Under the pieces are notes generated by a model, which worked only from the letters and a program-made list of their open reading frames with translations, ran no database searches and was not told the origin of the DNA. Positions 51,216 to 62,947 of a stretch of DNA of 64,000 nucleotides are shown here, piece after piece (positions within the stretch are counted from its first letter, which is position 1; each line of letters starts with the position of its first letter). The stretch comes from Sclerotiophoma versabilis (lineage: Eukaryota; Ascomycota; Dothideomycetes; Pleosporales; Didymellaceae), in the NCBI GenBank assembly GCA_012274445.1, contig JAAROD010000033.1:1364001-1428000 (forward strand), written 5' to 3'. Made by a program: the position numbers and the translations under genes.

Positions 51216-52661
51216 GTTGATGGTTGTAACAATGGTAAACAGGTGTGGTATAGGGTGGAGGGTTCAAATGGTGTTGGGCTTCTCAGAAGCTCTAAATATG
51301 CTGATCTTTGAAAGAAAGTTTGGATGGGTGATGGAAGAATGAGCAGTATCCAGGGTCCTGGGGAACGCCATATATATCATTCAGATGTCAGCCCAGGTGC
51401 CCCTCTTCGCGCTCCCCGGATGCCATCATCGTTACTCCAAGCACCTGTCAACTATTCAGAGCTTTCCCTCAACCATTCCGAGCGTCGCCGAGTCGTACAC
51501 CGCACGAAACACCAACAGGTACCTGCGTACCCACACCTCTACATCATCAGCCGCTCGGTAGAGCCCGTCCAGGGCAGCGCTAGTGCGAAATCTTCGCTGC
51601 TAGAAAATAGAAACTGGATACCGTCATAGTGCAGTTTGGACCGTTTGGCCAAAAAACTGGGGGCCGATAGCAAAGGGAGATTGTGAGTCGCCACAACACT
51701 CAAGGCGAGCCAGATGCTGCCTGTATAGAATCTCGCCGAAGAAGAGGCCGACCAACGGGAGATGCAACAAGCCCCATTTCACCGGATGCGCAGCGCGCGG
51801 CCGGCAAGGCAGGGCTGCCGACGCAGCCCGCCGTCACCGCTGTTCACGTACGATGAAGTTGGGCGGCAGCAGCGGTGCATGGCTCACCTTCATTTCGATA
51901 AGCTGTGGATAATCGCTGCAGGTGATGCTTGGTACAAGTGGTGCTCGTGGTCGTGGTCGTGGTCGCTGCAGCCAACCACAGCAGCGTTCGCTTCTACTGT
52001 CGGCAGTGACGTTCAACGGTGGGTCTCGACGCATGAGGTAAGCGCCACTCGCCGAGTTCAACGAGCCCCTCAGCGGTTCAGCAAATCGCATGCCTTTGCC
52101 TGGGCGATCAACATGGCGTTTCGCCCTATGCGGCCGGCTTGCCCGAGCGTCTCACAGGGCTACGCAGAGCCGCACAGACGTCGCTGCAACGCTTCGATAC
52201 AAAACTTCTCGAAGCACATTGACGCCATGTTACGGTCGGCCCGCGCGGTGGACCCTGAGCCCACTTGCTACGTCATGCTGCTGGCGGCCGACACAATGCG
52301 AGCACCTTCTTGAAACTGTTGGATGTTGTTGGATGGGGCAACTGTGGAATTTTTGCGCTTGGTGCTCGTGCGATGGGGCTGGTACGAGAAGGGATCGGGA
52401 TCGCTCACTGGTTGTTGTGATGAGGCTGGCAGAGCGGTGATGCAACGCGTGGTTGAGCATCGAAGAACGCAGAATTTTGCTAGAGGCAGCCACAGCGACG
52501 AGCGGTTGCGTATATCTACCAACCCAGCCGTGAGCCGCGCCGTGACCTCATCCATACCATAACATACCATCATATCACCTACAGCTTGAGCAGGAACTCA
52601 GTTGTTTCATACTGCCACCTGTCACACCTCACATATCGACACTAAACACACAACCACCGCA
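51216..52661. other. Divergent intergenic region
   Basis: 1.4 kb between the HAD and aldo-keto reductase starts. It has GC-rich segments, a short GTGGTC repeat near 51950-51967 and an ACCATACCATAACATACCATCATA stretch upstream of the reductase. No gene supported. Confidence 0.45.
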
Positions 52662-53648
52662 ATGGGTATCCAGAACAACAAGGTCTACAAGCTCTCCAAC
52701 GGCGTCGAGATCCCCGCTGTGGGCTTCGGCACCTTTGCCAACGAGGGCTCCAAGGGCGAGACATACAAGGCCGTCACCAAGGCCCTCGAGGTCGGCTACC
52801 GCCATCTCGACTGCGCATGGTTCTACCAGAATGAGGACGAGGTTGGCGACGCCGTTCGTGACTTCCTCAAGGCCAACCCCAGCGTCACCCGCAAGGACCT
52901 CTTCATCTGCACAAAGGTCTGGAACCACCTGCACGAGCCCGAGGAGGTTAAGTGGTCGTTCAACAACTCGCTCGAGAGGCTGAAGATGGACTACATTGAC
53001 CTGTTCCTTGTCCACTGGCCCATCGCCGCGGAGAAGAACGAGCAGAACATGCCCAAGATTGGCAGCGACGGAAAGTACATCATCAAGAAGGAGCTCACCG
53101 AAAACCCCGAGCCGACATGGCGCGCAATGGAGGAGCTCTACAAGTCCGGCAAGGCCCATGCCATTGGTGTTTCCAACTGGACTGTCGCAGGTCTGAAGCA
53201 GCTCCTCAAGATTGCCGAGGTCAAGCCGCACGTCAACCAGATTGAAATCCACCCCTTCCTGCCTAACGAGGAGCTCGTGCAATTCTGCCTGTCCAACGAC
53301 ATCCTGCCCGCCGCGTACTCTCCTCTGGGTAGCCAGAACCAGGTGCCCAGCACTGGTGAGACAGTGCGCCAGAACAAGACACTGAACGAAGTCGCGCAGC
53401 GCAGCGGCCACGACCTCGCTCAGGTCCTTCTCGCATGGGGTCTGCAGCGTGGATACGTAGTCCTGCCCAAGAGCTCGACAGCCAGCCGCATTGAGAGCAA
53501 CTGGCAGATTCCCGAACTCAGCAAGGAGGACTTTGAGGCAGTGCAGAAGGTTGCCGAGGGCAGGCACACTCGCTTCGTCAACATGAAGGATACCTTTGGC
53601 TACAATGTATGGCCCGAGGAGACTGAAGGCGGCGAGATCAAGGCTTAG
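52662..53648 (+). CDS. Aldo-keto reductase
   Basis: NADPH-dependent aldo-keto reductase, 328 residues, intronless, (beta/alpha)8 barrel. The catalytic tetrad is Asp50 and Tyr55 in GYRHLDCAWFYQNE, Lys85 in FICTKVWN and His118 in LFLVHWP. Cofactor-binding segments are GVSNWTVAGL, QIEIHPFLPNEEL, AAYSPLGSQNQ and VVLPKSSTASRIESN. It resembles fungal glycerol/aldehyde reductases (Gcy1/Gld-type), but the substrate is not defined by sequence. Start at MGIQNNKVY (ATG 52662, context CGCAATGGG). Codon use is strongly biased, suggesting high expression; this also leaves a 312-codon antisense frame open. Confidence 0.93.
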   Translation: MGIQNNKVYKLSNGVEIPAVGFGTFANEGSKGETYKAVTKALEVGYRHLDCAWFYQNEDEVGDAVRDFLKANPSVTRKDLFICTKVWNHLHEPEEVKWSFNNSLERLKMDYIDLFLVHWPIAAEKNEQNMPKIGSDGKYIIKKELTENPEPTWRAMEELYKSGKAHAIGVSNWTVAGLKQLLKIAEVKPHVNQIEIHPFLPNEELVQFCLSNDILPAAYSPLGSQNQVPSTGETVRQNKTLNEVAQRSGHDLAQVLLAWGLQRGYVVLPKSSTASRIESNWQIPELSKEDFEAVQKVAEGRHTRFVNMKDTFGYNVWPEETEGGEIKA

Positions 53649-54590
53649 AACAGCCGTTTGTATACATGATGCCTACGATACTTCAGAAGGCGTTGGGGGA
53701 TTTTGATTTAGCGATACCAAAAGTCTACTGTTGACTTGTAGATGATAGAGCTCACTGAGCAATCAAAGCATAATGAGTTGCTTTTCTATATTCATATTCT
53801 AAGTATCTTGTCCTGATGTGGTAGTGTCGAGAGCTTCAATACCTCTGCTACCTCAACCTAGCAACAAACAACATACCGACAAACTCAGAAAAAGCTTTCC
53901 TACGCGCCACAATCTCTTGAGAAAGATCGGTAGCAAAGTGTTGGCGCCCCAGCGAAATGTAGCAGCGAAGCATCCCCCAGCGAAATGACCCTCCTCAACT
54001 CAACCCAACCCCCCAACCACCCCTCCGCTCCCCTCAAAGTGCTCACGGACAACTCCCACCGCCGAGTGGATATTTGCACAGGCAGCGCAGCGCAATCGAG
54101 ACAAAGACCCTACGAAAGCCCCCGAACCTCACCAACGCAGATCCATCGCTAAAGCTTCCCTTTTTACTGGGCAGTGGGGCTAATGGCAAAGCGAAGAGCA
54201 CCATGATCGACGATTCGATGGATCTTCCCAACGTGGCAGGTTGGACGGTCGGGGAGGTGTAGAGGGGAGGGACTTGATGTGGCAATGTGCTGCGGTTAAT
54301 AGCTGGTAACTTGATGAGCGGTAGGCTGTGGGATGACGTTGGGGGAGTTGTGGAAGGTATTGGAAGTTGTATGGTGCTTCATTTGAATTACGTGTATACC
54401 GTTATTTACTCAAGTTGCAGCTGGGTATTAATATTGCACGATGCTATATGGGGCGCTTGTGTAAATGTAGAAATGTTGCAGCTCGCTCTGTTGTATCGTC
54501 TGCCTCGCAGCATTTTGCATCAAGAGATGATAATCCAGATGATAATCCGCTGTCCTGAAGCCATCGAATCGTACACTCAAGCCTACACGC
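53649..54590. other. Intergenic between convergent genes
   Basis: 0.94 kb between the reductase and ISA2 3' ends. Short frames only, C-rich near 54000-54040; no gene recognised. Confidence 0.45.
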
Positions 54591-55271
54591 TTAATCCAGC
54601 TTGATATCGAAACTCGTCCCGCACCCGCAACTGCTCGTCGCGCCCGGAATCCCCGTAACCTTGAACTGGCTCCCAATCAACTCCATGGTGTAGTCGATGG
54701 TGCTCCCGTTCAGCAGCTCCAGCGAGCTCTCGTCAACGACCACCTTCTCGCCCTTTGAGCCTTCAAACACCGTGTCCTCGTCTGTGGGCGGTTCTTTGGC
54801 GAGGTCGGTGAGCGACATGAGGTACTGGAAGCCGTGGCAGCCGCCGGACTCGATGCTGACGCGCAAAGCGGAGTTGGGGTTCGCGTCTTTCTGCGCGATG
54901 CTGGACAGGCGGTGCGAGGCCCGCGGGGATATGGAGATACGCATGGGGGCGCCGGAGTCGTCGGTGCGTGGGTGCAGGATTGCGTGGGCGGGCGTCGCAG
55001 CGGAGGGATCGGTGGCGGTGGAAAGTGTGCGGCGGGAAGTCTGTGCGACTGCGGCCACGCGGCTGCTCTTCCTGAATGCAGAGGCCGGCCGTGAGGCCCT
55101 GGGAAGTGCTGACGGCGCCAGGAAATCGAGATAGAGCTGTGATGTGGCGGCGGCGGTCCGGCTGTATGCTCGCGCGGTGGTGGGTGTCATGTGAGTGGGC
55201 CTGGCGGTGCGCACTGCTACCTTCCTCGCTGCCCGCAGGCACGCCGTGCACATGGTCGACGGTGAAGCCAT
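54591..55271 (-). CDS. ISA2: Mitochondrial iron-sulfur assembly protein Isa2
   Basis: A-type (HesB/IscA) Fe-S assembly protein acting with Isa1 in mitochondria to mature [4Fe-4S] proteins. 226 residues if started at MASPSTMCTACL (55271). The first 115 or so residues are Arg/Ala/Ser/Thr-rich, a long mitochondrial presequence. The conserved domain has the three family cysteines: SGGCHGFQY (about Cys145) and SSCGCGTSF (about Cys215, Cys217), with KVTGIPGATSS between strands. The Gly-rich loops and C-terminal FDIKLD fit Isa2 better than Isa1. Shares a 303-bp divergent promoter with kynureninase. Confidence 0.9.
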   Translation of the reverse strand: MASPSTMCTACLRAARKVAVRTARPTHMTPTTARAYSRTAAATSQLYLDFLAPSALPRASRPASAFRKSSRVAAVAQTSRRTLSTATDPSAATPAHAILHPRTDDSGAPMRISISPRASHRLSSIAQKDANPNSALRVSIESGGCHGFQYLMSLTDLAKEPPTDEDTVFEGSKGEKVVVDESSLELLNGSTIDYTMELIGSQFKVTGIPGATSSCGCGTSFDIKLD

Positions 55272-55574
55272 GGCTGTGGTGTTGATGACGCGCGCTCCGA
55301 CGGCTGTGTTCGAGGTCCTGTTCGAGCTGTCGCCGGACGCTGCAGCCAATCGCAGCCGAGCGCCCGACCGAACAATCGAGACTCAGGAACCGTTAGCAGC
55401 CCCACCTTCGAGCCCCGCCTGCTCTGAGCAACCCATCCGCCAGCACCGAGAGCTATTTTCAGAGCCGCTTCCTTAAATACTACCTGCAGCTGCTCCTAGG
55501 CCTTCTTCGCCTCTCACCAGCACCTTCAGTCGCTGCATCACCGCACAGTCGCTTGTTTCGTACGCGCAATCGAC
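55272..55574. promoter_or_regulatory. Divergent promoter ISA2/BNA5
   Basis: 303 bp between divergent ATGs. A pyrimidine/C-rich tract lies near the kynureninase start. No TATA box or specific site identified. Confidence 0.45.
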
Positions 55575-57188
55575 ATGCCAGGGTCCAAGAATCCTTATCT
55601 GTCGATAGCTGACGCCGAGCTGTGCTCGGAGGCGTTTGCAACGAAGGAGGACGAGAAGGATGAATTGAGCCAGCTCAGGAGAGAATTCGTCATCCCCAAG
55701 AAAGGCGACCTCAGCAACAAAAGTTTTGGCTTCCAGCGAAAGGCGGAAGAAGTTGGCAAGACCGCGACGCAGACCGACGACGGCGAAGAGTCGATCTACT
55801 TCTGTGGCAACTCGCTTGGTCTGCAGCCGCGGAGAACAAAAGAGTATGTCAACAGGTACCTGGATACCTGGGCCTCAAAAGGTGTTTTCGGCCACTTTAC
55901 AGACTACGAGGGGGGCTTGCCACCATGGCTGCACCTGGACGATGCGACCAAGCAGCCGTCATCCAAGATTGTCGGCGCCCTCCCAAGCGAGGTTGTGGTC
56001 ATGGAGACTTTGACCGCGAATCTGCATCTTCTGATGTCGAGCTTCTACCGACCCACAGCAGACCGGTGGAAGATCATCATCGAAGGAAAGGCCTTCCCTA
56101 GCGACCATGTAAGTCACTGCACCAGCACTTCTACCGCACCCAACTAACCTCCACAACAGTACGCCGCCCTTTCCCAGATCGCTCACCACAACCTCGACCC
56201 GTCCGCACTCGTCACCATCGAGCCGCCCTCGGCTTCCTCGCCCTACCTCTCGACCGAGCACATCCTCTCTGTCATCTCGCAACACGCTGCCACAACCGCC
56301 CTCGTCCTGCTGCCAGGCATACAATTCTACTCAGGCCAGTTTCTCGACATCGAGCTCATAACGCGCCACTGCCACTCCAACGGCATCCCCATCGGCTGGG
56401 ACCTAGCCCATGCAGTCGGTAACGTGCCCCTGAAGCTGCACGACTGGAACGTCGACTTCGCAGCATGGTGCAACTACAAGTACATGAACGGCGGGCCTGG
56501 TGTGATTGGCGGTCTCTTCGTGCACGAGCAACACGGCAAGGTCGAACAACGCTCTGCCACTAAGTCTGACGCCACAGACACCACAGCTGGGAAGGCTAGT
56601 GGCAGTAATAGTGGGAGTAAAAAAGAGGCCAAGGAGACGCAATTGAGTTACAGACCCCGTCTCAGCGGCTGGTGGGGCAGCGACAAATCCAGTCGCTTCG
56701 CCATGGAAAACAATTTCGTACCCATCCCTGGCGCATCGGGCTTCCAGCTCTCCAACCCATCAGCGCTGGACATGACGTCCGTGCTTGCCTCGCTCGACGT
56801 CTTCAACCTGACTACCATGGACGCCCTGCGCGAGCGCAGCATACGTCTGACCGGATACCTGGAAGCGCGACTACTACGATATGAGGGCGGTGAACCCCCA
56901 TACAAGATCATCACCCCCTCAAATCCCGCAGAGCGAGGCGCGCAGCTCAGTGTTCTGCTGAGCCCGGGCCTGCTGGACAGTGTGCAAGCGTACATCGAGG
57001 AGCACGGCGTAGTCGTTGATGAGCGGAAACCAGACGTCCTCCGTGTCGCTCCTGCGCCTTTGTACAACAATTTCCATGATATCCACCGCTTCATTACAGT
57101 CTTCCATGAGGCGTGTCGCAGGGCTGTGGCGGGGAAGAAGCAGACGCGCGGCCAGGAGGGCGTGCCAGAGGCCATTGCTGCGACGTAA
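55575..57188 (+). CDS. BNA5: Kynureninase
   Basis: PLP-dependent kynureninase of the kynurenine (de novo NAD+) pathway; cleaves 3-hydroxykynurenine to 3-hydroxyanthranilate and alanine. Exons 55575-56108 and 56160-57188 (51-nt intron) give 520 residues. Conserved blocks are [67 protein letters not shown] (Asp259) and the PLP lysine at about Lys285 in [12 protein letters not shown]. The C-terminus has [15 protein letters not shown] Ser/Thr/Gly/Lys-rich insert (about residues 305-335) is longer than in most members and probably forms a surface loop. Confidence 0.95.
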
Positions 57189-57527
57189 GCACTGGATGTG
57201 GAAGGAGTGGGAAGAGGAGTGAAGAGGCGAAGCGGACCTTTTGATTCGTGGTTTGATAGCAATACTTTATACCCCACTAACACTATTTATCTCACTACGA
57301 TACTCTGCATAATCGTAATATCAAAAGTTGCTCTTTCCACAAACTCTCCCATGCACCTGACTGTACGCACAGCAATGTTGTAGCCGTAAGATTCAATCAT
57401 TCGAAGAGAGGCAAAGCGTACTATATACCAAACCCCTTCGCCATGACATGACATGATGAAAATATATTCAACACCCAACCAAACGCCCGCTATCCATGAG
57501 TACGGAAAAAAGTATCAGAGCACCAGC
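57189..57527. other. Intergenic between convergent genes
   Basis: 339 bp of shared 3' flank between kynureninase and POL1, moderately AT-rich. No gene recognised. Confidence 0.5.
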
Positions 57528-60500
57528 CTATTTGAGACTGAAGGAAAAAAGACTATCCATCTGCACCCACTGCCGGCCGTTCCTCTCCAACCACGCGCCC
57601 ACAACACCCTTGAGTGTCTCGCACCTCCCGCGATTAAGCTCGGCGAGGACCTTCATCTTCTCCTTCGTCTCGACTGCTTCAGCGTGTCCTGCCTTGCCCA
57701 CGCGGTCCACGTCGAACAAGGACTGCAGATACAAGAGCTGATTCCACACGTCCTTCTCGCCTATCGTCCAGCGCATCCTGCCGAGACAGTCTTTCGCTAG
57801 GCCTTTCGGCCCCAGACATCTACTGCCGTACACGGAGATGGAGCGCGTGTGCAGAGAGCACGCTGGGTCGTCGCATGCAACCTGGCCCTCGTAGTAGCTG
57901 GCGAGCAGTTGTCTGATCTGGCTCTCGATCTGGGCGACGATGGAGATGGTGGGCAGGATACTGTTGCACTGAGTGTTTGCACAGGTAATGCCCTCGTGTG
58001 AGAGGGAGCGGGTGCGCGGATCTGCGACGCCGTGGAACGGCGCAGTGGAAGCGCAGACGCGGCAGCGGAGGAACAGCGGAGCGCATTTTTCGAAGCGCAC
58101 CGCGTCTGGGATCTGCGACTCCAGCGGCTGGATCCCGGCTTCCTGTCTTTCCCCGTCTGTCACTGTGCTGACCCGGTACTTGGACGTGTCGAGCCCGAGG
58201 CAAGCAGCTAGCAGGGTGATATTTGTCCCGCTGATGGGCGCGCATAATCTCTCTACGGGCGGAAGAATCTGCTTGTGTAGGTAGTAGTCGATATCTGGCT
58301 TCAGCTCGCTGCTGGGCTTGAGCACTTCGTCCACGGGGTATGCGTTCTTTGCGGCATTTTCGGCGGAGCCAGATGAGTCGCCTGTGATGATGAAGGACAT
58401 CACATCTTTGGCTTTAACGTGTTTCCCCTTTGCTTGTAGGCGCAGGGCGACTTGAACGCTGGGCATAGAGGCGCCGTTGGGATATTGATCTGGGTTCTTT
58501 CCCAGCTGCGTGTAGATTGTGTATTTGCGTGTTGGGATTGAGTACTCGCGCATCTTTTTGCTTAGGTCGCGCAGGTGGCTGTGGATTTTCTCGACGACTG
58601 TTTCCGGATCTTCACCACTAAGGAGGAAGTTTAAGAGTTCGCTACAACATGTTAGTATATGTGCAGCTGTGAACTAGGAACAGGCACTCACGTAGAGGTT
58701 TCCTTAGAGAGAGCACAGTATTCTCTGCGCCTCATGTCGAGACCCTTGACCTCAAGTTTCTCGATGTATTTACCGTCAACTGGCACCATGTTAATAGCGG
58801 CGTACTTCTTCTTGGCGTGCAGAAGAATGCGGCGGAAGACATTGTCAATATCGATTTCCAGCAGTCTGTAGCTGTCGTTGACTTCTTTCTTGAACTCGTT
58901 ACCAAGCTTGAGCGCGTCCTGGATGTTGTCGACGTTGGTGTTGATCATGACAGAGTCAGTGTCACCATAGATAACGCGAAGCATCTTCTCTTCCGCCATA
59001 TCCTTGGTTCGTCGCAGAATCTCACGACCCTTGTATGTGGTGAGCATAGCCAGCGGTCGCGCGTAGAAACGTGACTTGGTGTACCCCAGACAACCATACA
59101 TGGAATTAGCAGTCAGTTTCAAGGCGAGCTGCTTGATGTCCCATGTGGCTAGCTGGTCTGTGGTTGCAGACTTGTCCTTCATGAGCTTCTTGACCTCGCG
59201 ACGGCGAGATACAAGCGTGGCAATAAGACGAGGTAGGATGCCTTGGTCTTGGTTTGTGGGTACCTCAGGCACCTTGTCCTCATCCTCGGCCAAGTCCGAT
59301 CGCTCTACTGTTGTGAAACAGATGTTGAACTCCTGGATGATACTGGGGTACAGAGAGTTGAAGTCCATAACAAGGATGAACTTGTCATAGAGACCCTTTT
59401 CAGGTTCAAAGACAAGACCACCCTTGAACTTGTCCTTCTTCTTCGCATCAATACCCTCTTCACCTTCAGCGTTCTCCTCCTCAACCTTGATCTTGCCCTT
59501 ACCCCATTGCTTGTCAGGGCAAATGTACTGATTCTTGTGAAACTCGTGGAGCAGAATGTACTCGTTTCGCTCAGCACGGGTACCGCTCAATGTACGAGCC
59601 CACGAGTTACCAGCAAGGTTTGTCAAGACCTTGGTAAGAGGGAGCATCTGCACCTTCATCGAGATGGCAGCGATGAAATAGGCATCAGCCTGACAGTGCT
59701 TGACATAATTCAGCAGCCCTTCTTTAGTAGTAGCCCAGCTCTTCAGTGCAGCTTCGTTGTCTAACTCTTCGCGCCGCTTATTGAGAACAAGCTGGCACAT
59801 CTCCTCTAAGCTCCAGGACTGGCACTTGGTCATAAGAGACTTTCCAAGATCATTGGCCAAATCACAAAGTAAGCGGCCAGCAGCCAGCTGCTTCTCAGCG
59901 AAGAAGCTCCCGCCGCCCTTTCCAAAGTTCTTTGGCCAGTCACTCCTTTTAAGACGGCCCACTCGGTGCCATCCCGGAGTCTTGTTCTCGCGAAGACGGT
60001 TAAGGAGGACACTATAGTCGACATCATCCAGGCGATGGCCAATGAGCACATCTGGATCGTGGCGCTGGAACATAGCCATAAGCAAGCTGAGTAATTCCTT
60101 CTCAGTCTTCATGAGCGAAAAGTTGCCTTTGAGTTTAGCAACTTCAGGCTGGAATCCAACTGGGAAAGCGGCGCCGTTTGGTCGCATTATGGTGAAGCTC
60201 TTGCATGGCATCTCATCGATCGAGGTTGTGTCTGTAAGCGAGAAGTTGTCGTAGATCATTGCGCTTGCCATAAGAATCTCTTGTTTGTTGTCCTTTGCGT
60301 TAAACGCTGTGCGCAGCGACAGACTCATAAGAGTCATAGGAGGAGCATCAAGGTTGTCTGAGTTGCTGAGGACTGCGATATTGGTGGGCTTTGTGACTGA
60401 TACCTCAAGCTTACACCACGACGCGTTGTGGATCGCACCGCAGTCTGCATCAGCAATCTTCAGCCAACAAGGGCCCATCACATTCTTTCCCAGAACAAAC

Positions 60501-62046
60501 TGTTCAAAAAGAGAAGTGTTCGTACCGAAGACTCGGGAGAAGGTCTCTCCTGTCAACTCGGCAGAAAGAGGCATCTTGTCGTAGCCATACAGCAGCTGGA
60601 GATAGTCTGCCTCTTTGGGCACGTCTGGCAGCTCAAAGGCATATTTTCTCGTGCAAGGCTTAATCTTGTGCATCGTAACGCGATGCTTCGACATGATTGA
60701 GTCAACCTCTTCGTAGACGTCGCTCATCTCAACTTCCTGGTCCGTGGCTACACCTCTGATATGGCGGTACTCACGTGGCAGGAAGTAAAGCTCCCTAAAG
60801 ACATTGTCGATCTTGACGAAACAACTTACGTATCCGCCTGTTGTCCTATCTTTGACTTTGCCGAAGAGGCACAAACTGCCATTGATCTCTGTGTAGTCGG
60901 TCCAGAACATGTGGAGACTGCCGTCCTCTTCTAACACTGATTCTGCCTTCATCTTACCCACACCTGTGGTTTGTGGAGCTGGGCTGCTCATAACATTGAG
61001 CTTGCTCGTGACGTCGTTCCAGGAGGACGCATCTATCGAGGCCGTGGAGGGTCCTACAGGAGATGAGCTGGCTGGTGTCGGGTAGTCCGCTTTCTTGATC
61101 TTGGCTACGGGACGTCTTCCAGCCATGTTCACACTAGCAACAGGCACACCGTTGTGTCCGGTAGGCAGAGCTACTTCCATCAAATCCTCCTCCTCTTCTT
61201 CGAATTTCACCACAGGCTTCGACCTTCGCTCGACAGCCTTAGTGACGGGCGATGAGGGCAAGACTGCGTCGCTCATGGGTACATCGTCATCGTTGAACGT
61301 GGGCAGATCATCGTCGTCTGCGTATGTGTGCGTCGCTGGCGGCGTGTTTGGCATGTAAGAATCAGAGTCGTTGCTCCGTCTTGTCTTTGCAGCAGGTCTG
61401 TTCTCTGGTACTGGCGGAGACAAGACTCGCGTCTTTCTTCGAGCTTCAGTCTTCACAGGACGTGTACGCGGTGCGGAACGGCTAGCGGTGTTCGTGTCGA
61501 TTTCGCCAAGTAGGTCGTCCATGAAGTCGACATCGGCCGCACTGGCCACAGGCTAGACAAGTCAATCTCGGTTTGCTGAGCTACCGCAGGTAACTTTTTC
61601 AATTACCTTCGGTTTTGGCGCTTTTGCTGCAGTCTTGGCGCCAAAGTACTTGCTGATGCCATTGTTGATCTTTTCCTGTTTCTCTGCGTCTTCCTCTCGT
61701 TTTCTCTTAGCTGCTACGTGTTAGTCGCGCCTTAATCAATTTTCTGCAATTGCATACCAGCCTTGCCTTTGGGCCGCTCATCTTCTTCCTCGCTATCCGT
61801 GGCAGCGTATTTGTAGCGGCCCTGGCCATCATCCCACTCTTCTCTGCCATCGTCAACGTACCCCTCGCCATTGTCGTCTACAATGAAGTCGTCCTGGTCT
61901 AGCCTGTTTCGGACAATCTTCTTGTACCCCTCATCGTCGACTGTATCGTACAGGTCCTCTTCTTCGGCGACTTCGTATGTGGAAAGGCGCGTCTTGCCAG
62001 CAGCGCGCAATGCTCGCAGCTCTGCTAACTTTGCTGCGCGCGACAT
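57528..62046 (-). CDS. POL1: DNA polymerase alpha catalytic subunit
   Basis: Catalytic subunit of polymerase alpha-primase, which starts and extends RNA-DNA primers in nuclear replication. Four exons, 62046-61758, 61713-61607, 61552-58692 and 58641-57528, encode about 1456 residues, the normal size. The N-terminal p180 domain ([20 protein letters not shown], acidic [12 protein letters not shown]) is in exon 1; exon 2 has [10 protein letters not shown]; then [15 protein letters not shown]. Family B polymerase motifs are DFNSLYPSI (about 862-870), KLTANSMYG (about 944) and YGDTDS (about 994-999). The exonuclease-like region is degenerate, as usual for alpha. C-terminal paired cysteines (CRVCAS, CANTQC, DDPACS) form the zinc/Fe-S region binding the B subunit. 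Introns are 44, 54 and 50 nt. Confidence 0.97.
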
Positions 62047-62307
62047 GATGTATTATGAGGTATATAGAATCGAGACAAGAAGAAAATAAACAAGGGGCTC
62101 GTGCAAGAGGGTTGAGGGATGTTGTGGGTGCGTCGAGGGCTGGAGGGACAGCGCGTGCCGTGAAGCGGTTTAGGATCGCGCTAGTCTGTGGACGCGACGC
62201 GTTTTCCACTTACGCCCAAAATACCCTAGCGTACTTTGCCATTCAGTTCTCCCATTTGTTCACGTCATGACCCTAGACGCTTGTATCACCACCGCAGGAT
62301 ATGCAAT
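62047..62307. promoter_or_regulatory. Divergent promoter POL1/REX2
   Basis: 261 bp between divergent ATGs. It contains an MCB site and a partial second site; no TATA box in either direction. The REX2 ATG (62308) is preceded by an out-of-frame ATG at 62301. Confidence 0.65.
62197..62202. promoter_or_regulatory. MCB (ACGCGT) box
   Basis: Perfect palindromic ACGCGT about 150 bp upstream of POL1 and about 105 bp upstream of REX2, overlapping a GACGCGACGCG stretch. MCB boxes bind MBF/DSC1 (Mbp1/Swi6, Res/Cdc10) in yeasts and drive G1/S transcription of replication genes, including POL1. Function here is inferred from context. Confidence 0.6.
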
Positions 62308-62947
62308 ATGGCTTCAGTATCAAAAGTTCCTTTAGTATGGATAGATTGCGAGGTACGTATGAGAGTTTATATTGTATGAGATGTATTGACGCCTGCAGAT
62401 GACTGGCCTGGACACCAGCAAAGATACCATTATGTCTCTTGCCGCATTCGTTACTGATGCAGACCTGAACATACTCGACGAAGAAGGCTATGAAGCTATC
62501 ATCCACCACGATAAAGAGCAGCTTGACAAGATGGGCGAGTGGTGCACAAGACACCATGGCGATTCCGGACTGACGCAGGCTTGTCTTGATTCTACTACCC
62601 CCGCAGAGGCGGCTGCTGAAGGCTTGTTGCAGTACATCAAGCGGTTTGCGCCTGATCGTCGCACTGCACTTATTGCTGGCAACTCTATCCATGCCGACAG
62701 AGGGTTTCTTGTGCTACCACCATACAAGCCAATCATCGATCACCTCCATTACAGGATCTTCGACGTCAGCAGTATCAAGGAAGCTGCACGAAGATGGGCG
62801 CCGAAAGAGACCTTGAAGAAGATACCCAGGAAGCAGATGCTCCATGAAGCTCGAGCGGATATCTTAGAAAGTATCGAAGAAGCTAAGTTTTATCGCGAAG
62901 CCTTTTTCTTGAAGAAGGACTCGGATACGACAGAGCAGAAACGATAG
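62308..62947 (+). CDS. REX2: Oligoribonuclease (DEDDh 3'-5' exonuclease)
   Basis: Oligoribonuclease/Rex2, a small DEDDh exonuclease that degrades short RNA oligomers; the eukaryotic form is mainly mitochondrial. Exons 62308-62352 (15 codons) and 62399-62947; a 46-nt intron splits the Exo I motif exactly at VWIDCE|MTGLD, so the second exon begins with an ATG that could mislead start calls. 197 residues. Exo II is in TALIAGNSIHADRGF and Exo III lies around FDVSSIKEAARRW. No clear long presequence. An ATG at 62301, seven bases earlier and out of frame, is present. A decayed partial copy of this gene's 3' half lies 0.5 kb downstream. Confidence 0.92.

Noticed and set aside
52629..53567. 312-codon minus-strand open frame
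   Set aside because: Antisense of the aldo-keto reductase, open for the same codon-bias reason; no family features.
61553..61606. 54-nt intron of POL1 considered as a fourth stop-free 3n intron
   Set aside because: It contains an in-frame TGA, so retention would end translation.
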